This document shows, piece by piece, positions 12,501 through 16,641 of a DNA stretch of 16,641 nt. The notes beneath the pieces were generated by a model. It searched no databases and was not told where the DNA came from. It was given only the letters and a program-made list of their open reading frames with translations. Numbering within the stretch: the stretch's first letter is position 1; each line of letters starts with the position of its first letter. Location of the stretch: positions 1 through 16,641 of the forward strand of contig BBXU01002511.1 of the NCBI GenBank assembly GCA_001598975.1, written 5' to 3'. The stretch is from Parachlorella kessleri. Taxonomy: Eukaryota; Chlorophyta; Trebouxiophyceae; Chlorellales; Chlorellaceae. Position numbers and translations under genes: made by a program.

Positions 12501-12607
12501 AGCGACAGAAGAAGGAGAGGACGCTTGGGGCGGCTGGCCGTGGCAAGAACGGTGGCGGGCTCTTCTCTTTGCTGCGGGCCTTGACACCGGGCAAGGCCGA
12601 CCGATGA
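9597..12607 (+). CDS. DWARF27-like carotenoid isomerase (DUF4033 family), plastid-targeted
   Basis: Exons 9597-9876, 10236-10399, 10938-11012, 11321-11557, 12035-12097 and 12467-12607 (TGA) give a complete 319-residue protein; only junction 1 is phase 1, all others phase 0. Residues 1-50 are Ser/Ala/Arg-rich like a chloroplast transit peptide. The D27 core follows: KDNVFDRFMINYFSR, YDGSYESFVDLSREMMRGR, LLPPQAPANFRKWFP, WLVGPSK, then the hallmark CRYLESSGCVGLCVNLCK (Cys194, 202, 206, 210), TMNPNFEDLSCEM (Cys237) and NQPCFAKQC...CPK (Cys258, 263, 279). In plants D27 is an iron-containing plastid enzyme that interconverts all-trans- and 9-cis-beta-carotene, the first step towards strigolactones. 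In algae the paralogue class and substrate are uncertain. The intron after exon 3 begins GC (11013). The basic C-terminal tail (after residue 280) is unlike plant D27, which usually ends near CPKL. Confidence 0.94.
9929..10050 (+). repeat. Direct repeat inside D27 intron 1
   Basis: GTGCC, two or three variable bases, then CTTGGCGGTCTTG and a CCCTCT tract occur near 9929-9955 and 10018-10047, about 89 bp apart, within the intron 9877-10235. The rest of that intron is pyrimidine-rich with no coding sense. Confidence 0.65.
11013..11320 (+). other. GC-AG intron in the D27 gene
   Basis: Exon 3 ends ...CTTAAGAAG and the intron starts GCAAGT, giving AG|GCAAGT, the classic form of the rare GC donor. 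The acceptor is TTTGCAG at 11320. This junction alone keeps phase 0 and the conserved reading VGPSKLKK-IEVDYQG. The nearby GT at 11017-11018 would leave the exon in phase 1 and break the frame. Confidence 0.75.
11485..11717 (+). repeat. Diverged tandem duplication of the D27 exon-4 end and donor
   Basis: Exon-4 sequence GAACCCC...TTGAGGACCTG (11485-11506) reappears at 11630-11651, and the donor-side string GGGGTACTGC (11560-11569) reappears at 11708-11717, offsets of 145 and 148 bp. The copy lies in the intron 11558-12034. It is diverged, no longer encodes the conserved protein, and its donor-equivalent GT is not evident. Confidence 0.7.
12409..12420 (+). repeat. C12 homopolymer before last D27 exon
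   Basis: Twelve C followed by GACCCC lie about 45 bp before the acceptor of the last exon (12466), forming part of a strong pyrimidine region. Its length may be unreliable. Confidence 0.8.
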
Positions 12608-13230
12608 GTTGGTGGGGGCTACCACCGGCCACAAAGCCGTACTTCTCTTGCATGGGGAGGACAGCGGCTTGCAGGCCAGCTGGGCCGGTTATGGGAATAC
12701 TTTCCTCATTTTTTTCTTCCTTTAGGTGGGAGCGGCGGGTTGAATTGGAGACCGCAAAGTGGAATTGAAGCTCGAGGTGTCACAGCTGCCCACAGTGCCC
12801 CAGGATGTGGGCGGTGCTGCATGCTGTATCTTGTATGTTGGGTGTTAGCACTGCTATTCTTTGCAATTCTTGCTCATGTATCAAGCAGGTCTCCAGGGTT
12901 CTTCCTCTTCTCCCACTAGGTCCGTTGCTTTAAGCTTGCATGCAGCTTTCTTGCATGCACATATGGTTGGGCCATGACACACAGGCAGCTGCTCTATAAG
13001 ATGAAGTAGGGCTCGCTGATCGTCCGAAAAGTGACAGGGCCAATGTAGCTATGCTCTGGGGCGTGCCTGAGGTTTGGTCCAGTGATTCTTTCCCCGAGCC
13101 ATTTCTCACACCTACTGCAACAGGGTATTACAATGTCAGCCGAAGTGCCCGTCAGATCATTTCGATAACCCAATCGCTCACACAATGTCTTGGCAGCCAG
13201 GGCTCTACAGCTAGCTTCTCCTCCCTCTCA
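12608..13230 (+). other. D27 3' UTR and convergent boundary
   Basis: No coding sequence is seen. From 12608 to about 13000 the + strand is T/G-rich, typical of a sense 3' UTR. No TGTAA occurs in this direction until 13519-13523, so the D27 transcript either uses a variant signal (TGTAT occurs near 12825-12837 and 12875) or runs about 900 nt. A minus-sense TGTAA lies at 13128-13132 and could end transcripts of the EF-hand gene. Confidence 0.45.
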
Positions 13231-14526
13231 AGCTAAAAGTACAGCGAAAGCAGAGAGCTCAAGCTCACAAATGTCAGCAGACAGACATTGGTTGACATAG
13301 CACATGCACATGGAGGGAACAAACGCCCAATCGCACCAACCTGCTTGCTGCACTGGCTAGGCAGGCACTGTGGCACACATGGATTGCCAAGGGGATTGCA
13401 GGCCAGGTACCATTGCGTCCAATTCCTCCAATACAAGCCAGGACAAAGAGGGGGTTAGAAGATATGCATTGACTGCCAGGCAGGCAGACCAGCTCTCAAA
13501 CATAGGAATACTTTTGCTGTAATGACTTGTTTGTTGCCCCGTGGCGCACAAGCTGTCAAAAGCCAAGCATACACACTGCAGCCTCAGCACGCACTCCACA
13601 CAGAGGGCAGACACCAGTGCAGTTGCTGCCCGCGCCCATCCCTGGGCCCACTGTGGGGAGGTGCGCTAGAAACCAACAGGAAAGGCACTGCGCCACTGAG
13701 CAAAGGGAGGGGGGGCAGACACGGCCTCTAACGCACTCACAACACGTGATGTGACGCACGTGCTGTGCTCATGTGTCAACCCCAAACCGCACAGGGTGCC
13801 CGCACAGCGCCGCCTGCTCGTGCTTGAGCTTTCCACTCATGCCACGCAACCAGCTCCCCAAACCCAGACTAGGTACCAGGTGGGCGAAGAAACTATAACT
13901 TACTCCTGCTACAGAGCCCAAAGCACATTAACGCCCAGTGCCAGCCAATACGCAGTGCCATGAGTAAAGAACAGGCTCGAATTGGTGAGCCACGAATCGG
14001 GCGCCCCATCGGAACCTTAGAGAACGACAGTCACAGCAACACTGCTGCCTTAACCATGACTGCCTTTGGGTAGCAGGCCTGCAACTGCGCTAGAAGGCAC
14101 ACCACTTAGTACCGCTCATTCCAGTGGGCACGTCCCCTAGGCGCTCACCCAGGTCAAGTTCACTCATCAAATAACAAGCTCTGGTCAATCCACCAGGGGC
14201 CACTCCCATTTATGAATAGCAACTGCACACAATAACGACCTACACCCAAGAAAGCAACAAGGCTGTTAAATCCAAAGAAGGTTACACTACCCATATGGCC
14301 GCCCAACCCCGTGCCCACCAGCCTTGCACCTTGCCCCGCTGGCCCAACATGGCAGAGCGCCAGTTGCCCATTAAGCATGATACACTCCTCCATCTTATCC
14401 AAGCTATCACTAGGAAAAGGCCAGGGCGCCTCCCCATTCCCACACCCCAAGCGCTGCACTCTCCAGCTGGTCCCAGCTGGCATCCCGCCCGCCACGCTGG
14501 CCCTGCCTGCCCCACAAGCCGCCTGC
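13231..14526 (-). other. Probable 3' UTR/intergenic sequence downstream of the EF-hand gene
   Basis: No recognisable coding sequence on either strand. The + strand is A/C-rich (the - strand T/G-rich) over most of this interval, consistent with minus-sense UTR. Minus-strand TGTAA signals lie at 14282-14286, giving a 3' UTR of about 250 nt after the TGA at 14527, and at 13128-13132, giving about 1.4 kb. I cannot tell which is used. Confidence 0.4.
14282..14286 (-). terminator. Candidate poly(A) signal TGTAA for the EF-hand gene
   Basis: TTACA on + reads TGTAA on -, about 240 nt downstream of the stop codon. This is the first such pentamer after the stop and fits the green-algal consensus. Confidence 0.45.
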
Positions 14527-16130
14527 TCACGCCGCGGCGGGTGCATCACGCGCGGTCGGCGTGCCTGGCGCCGAAGGCGCCAGCGACTCCGTCCGCTCTG
14601 CAACGCTTCCGTCCGCCGCCACCGCCGCTGCGGCTGTCGCCGCGGCCAGCGGCGTCCAGTCGATGGAGTGCACCTCCTCGTCCATGCCAAAGTGCTTGAG
14701 GCGCGGGTCATACTGGTTGAGCGTGTCGGGCAGGCTGGTGCCGGTCAGCAGCTCAGCAAACTCCTCGCGGCTGACGCGGCCGTCGCCGTTGGAGTCGGCC
14801 TCGCGCAGCATGCGCCGCGCCTCCAGCAGGCGCTCTGCAGCATGGTCAAGCGATGGGGGGCAAGTATGGACAAGTTGCCCAGTCAGCGTCTAGTCAAGCA
14901 CTCGGCTTCACCAAGGTCCCCGTAGTGCGCAAAGCAAGGTAAGTGAGCATGCACTGCTACCTCACACCACTACTCGGCTCTGCTCAGGTCCCCACGGTTT
15001 GCGAAGGGTACAATACTACAATACAGGGCCTGCCATGGCCTCCTACAAAGACCGAGTCCCTGGAACCCCACTGCTGATACAAAGGGCCCTGCGTGCTGCG
15101 TGCCACCCCACCCTTATGGACAGGCCTCTGCCCCTCTCCCTCCCCTCAACGGCATAGTGCACACCACTATGCACACAGTCCCCCGGGTATGCTCCCAGCA
15201 AGCCCAGGAAGCGTCTCCATCCACCAGCACCACTGCCGCTAAAGGAAGCTCTACCTTATGGTGCCTGCGACCCGACTTAACCAGCAGCGCTCTCTTTGCG
15301 GCAGCTGCTCGCCGCCTTGACGAAATAACAAACGTGTATCAGATTTGCATAATCCAATCCTTCTCCCAGCAACCTATCACCCACCCGAGTCTGTAGAGCC
15401 TTCCATGGGCAGCTGCATGATAATCTCATCTAGTGAGATGAACCCGTCGCCATTGCAGTCTAGCTTCTGGAACGCTAACTGCAGCATCGCAGGGCAGGAG
15501 GCCGAGTCTGAAACGGAGCCCTTACAAAAATCAAGCACGTCTGCTGCGAAGTATAGGACAGCACAATGCCAAGCCTACCCATCGCATTTCCGCACCCCTT
15601 GCACGCTCAGCTAGCCCTGACTTCAGCTCCCCGGCCGTCCAGCACGGCGGTAACAGGCCTCCCTGCCATGCCACTCCCTCCCACCATACCCAGGCCTACT
15701 CCATCAAACCCCCGTGCATCACGCACGACACTGATCGCCCACACTCGCACCCAGCTACACCCCCGGAAGTCACTCCCTCGTCTCATCGAAACCTTGACTC
15801 CCCTCATGAACCAGCAAGAACTCCGGCCCCTTCTCCCCCTGGTTCCGCCCACGCCTGCCGCCCCCCCGTGGCCCCCCCCACCTGCACCCAGTAGCCCCAC
15901 TGCTTGTCCGCCTGCAGCTGGTTCCAGTCCACCAGGCCCGCCACAAACTCCGCCAGCTCCAGCGAGCCGTCGTGGTTGATGTCCACGCGCTGCATCAGCT
16001 GCTCCATCTCCGCCTCGCTGATGTCGTACCCCAGCCGCTCCAGCCCGCCCATGAGCTCGTCCACGCTCACGCTGCCGCTGTTGTCCACGTCCAGCTCGTC
16101 AAACAGGCCGGCCAGCGCGGTCATCAGCTC
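14527..16130 (-). CDS. Four-EF-hand calcium-binding protein, probably the C-terminus of a CDPK (5' part unresolved)
   Basis: Exons in transcript order: 16130-15882, 15478-15385 and 14834-14527 (TGA). Introns of 403 and 550 bp are GT-AG; the junctions are phase 0 and phase 1. The 216 visible residues hold four canonical 12-residue EF loops: DVDNSGSVSVDE (14-25), DINHDGSLELAE (50-61), DCNGDGFISLDE (90-101) and DSNGDGRVSREE (128-139), each with acidic residues at loop positions 1 and 12, so all four should bind Ca2+. The tail after NQYDPRLKHFGMDEEV is Ala/Ser-rich and disordered. Two EF pairs at the C-terminus are typical of calcium-dependent protein kinases, where they release an autoinhibitory helix from the kinase domain. 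The kinase would lie beyond 16131, mostly outside the window, and none of it is seen here, so a calmodulin-like protein remains possible. Confidence 0.85.
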
Positions 16131-16255
16131 CTGCAGCAGCAGGCGCAGCAGGCACAGTGACGGTAAGTTGGGGGTACGGGGAAGGCTGCTGCCAGCTCGT
16201 CAGACAGGCCGGCCAGCGCGGTCATCTGCGCCTGCAGCAGGCACGGCGGGTGCGG
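16091..16255 (-). repeat. About 101-bp tandem duplication of the first EF-hand exon edge and its acceptor
   Basis: On the + strand CCAGCTCGTC(A/G)(A)ACAGGCCGGCCAGCGCGGTCATC...CTGCAGCAG...GGCAC occurs at 16091-16155 and again at 16192-16243. On the coding strand the upstream copy repeats a CTGCTGCAG-type acceptor followed by sequence reading like MTALAGLSDEL, then leaves the EF-hand sequence before the calcium loop. It is a partial copy of the exon start, placed before the true exon. Confidence 0.8.
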
Positions 16256-16641
16256 CAGGGGCGGTGAGCACGGGTTGGAGTGTGGCATAGGGTTGCTGCA
16301 CGGACCTGCCAGCGGCTGCTGCCCCTCCAGCGAACTCTGTGCGACCAGTTCTCAACACTTACTGCAGCATGCCCGCCCGTTGCAAACTCAAGAAGATGCT
16401 GACACAGGTCAGCCAGGACAAAAAACGAAGTGCACTTCAAGGAGGGCGACTGCTGGCTGGATCCTGATCAACACTTTAAGTATGCACTCCAGCATATGAC
16501 GACATGCTATCCCAACCAACTAGCTACTTCTTGTATGGCCCGCAGGCGTTCTAGCCGATCACATCGGACAGAAGACGCCACCCAGCACTTTGCTGCCACC
16601 CTGCACCATCCGCACCACCTTTTCAAGGACAAGCCCCCNCC
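16256..16641. other. Probable intron or upstream sequence of the EF-hand gene; window ends at an unresolved base
   Basis: I see no kinase motifs or other conserved coding sequence on the - strand here. The base at 16639 is N inside a C-run, pointing to an assembly gap or low-quality edge. The missing 5' exons of the EF-hand gene should be beyond it. Confidence 0.4.

Noticed and set aside
14160..14711. Minus-strand open frame of 183 codons beside the EF-hand stop
   Set aside because: It is in another frame of the EF-hand gene's last exon and 3' region. The EF-hand frame is clearly the coding one (loop DSNGDGRVSREE, then TGA at 14527).
15479..15540. Possible longer start of the second EF-hand exon, reading through AADVLDFCKG
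   Set aside because: The frame is open upstream, but the acceptors there leave two extra bases and do not match the phase-0 end of the preceding exon. The acceptor at 15479-15481 gives phase 0 and a continuous WVQ-LAFQKLD helix.

Overview
The window is nuclear DNA from a green alga, most likely a chlorophycean of the Chlamydomonas/Volvox/Haematococcus kind. This is an inference from several signs. The genes are split into small exons by many introns of 0.1-0.7 kb. Coding sequence is GC-rich, with CAG/GCN repeats and poly-C tracts. TGTAA, the usual poly(A) signal of green algae, lies downstream of several genes. One gene is a plant/algal-type carotenoid isomerase with a plastid-transit-like N-terminus. 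The window starts in a poly-G run and ends beside an N, so both ends may be contig or gap edges.

Five genes can be modelled, all with consistent splice phases. (1) 417-2710, + strand: the C-terminal nucleotide-binding domain of an ABCC/MRP full-size ABC transporter, four exons, the rest lying to the left. (2) 5273-6343, - strand: a three-exon gene of unknown function with one predicted membrane segment. (3) 7270-8190, + strand: the complete three-exon gene for the small (gamma) subunit of TFIIA. (4) 9597-12607, + strand: a complete six-exon DWARF27-like (D27) carotenoid isomerase gene. (5) 14527-16130, - strand: the C-terminal four-EF-hand part of a calcium sensor, probably a calcium-dependent protein kinase, running off the right edge. 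Genes 2 and 3 are divergent; genes 1/2 and 4/5 are convergent. The genes look like unrelated neighbours, as expected in a eukaryotic chromosome, and no operon-like system is evident.

The most unusual structure is a recurring kind of local tandem duplication that copies an exon edge together with its splice site. In the ABCC gene a 78-bp unit repeats the intron tail plus the Walker A exon start, a 102-bp unit occurs three times at the next acceptor, and a unit of about 39 bp repeats after the next donor. In the D27 gene the end of exon 4 is repeated about 145 bp downstream. In the EF-hand gene an acceptor edge is repeated about 101 bp away. These make competing or decoy splice sites and pseudo-exons, one of them in frame, and resemble the proposed route of intron gain and remodelling by tandem genomic duplication. 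The D27 gene also appears to use one GC-AG intron.

The long stretches without genes (3346-5272, 6344-7269, 8191-9596, 12608-14526) hold UTRs, promoters and diverged sequence. I recognise no transposon, tRNA or rRNA in them.
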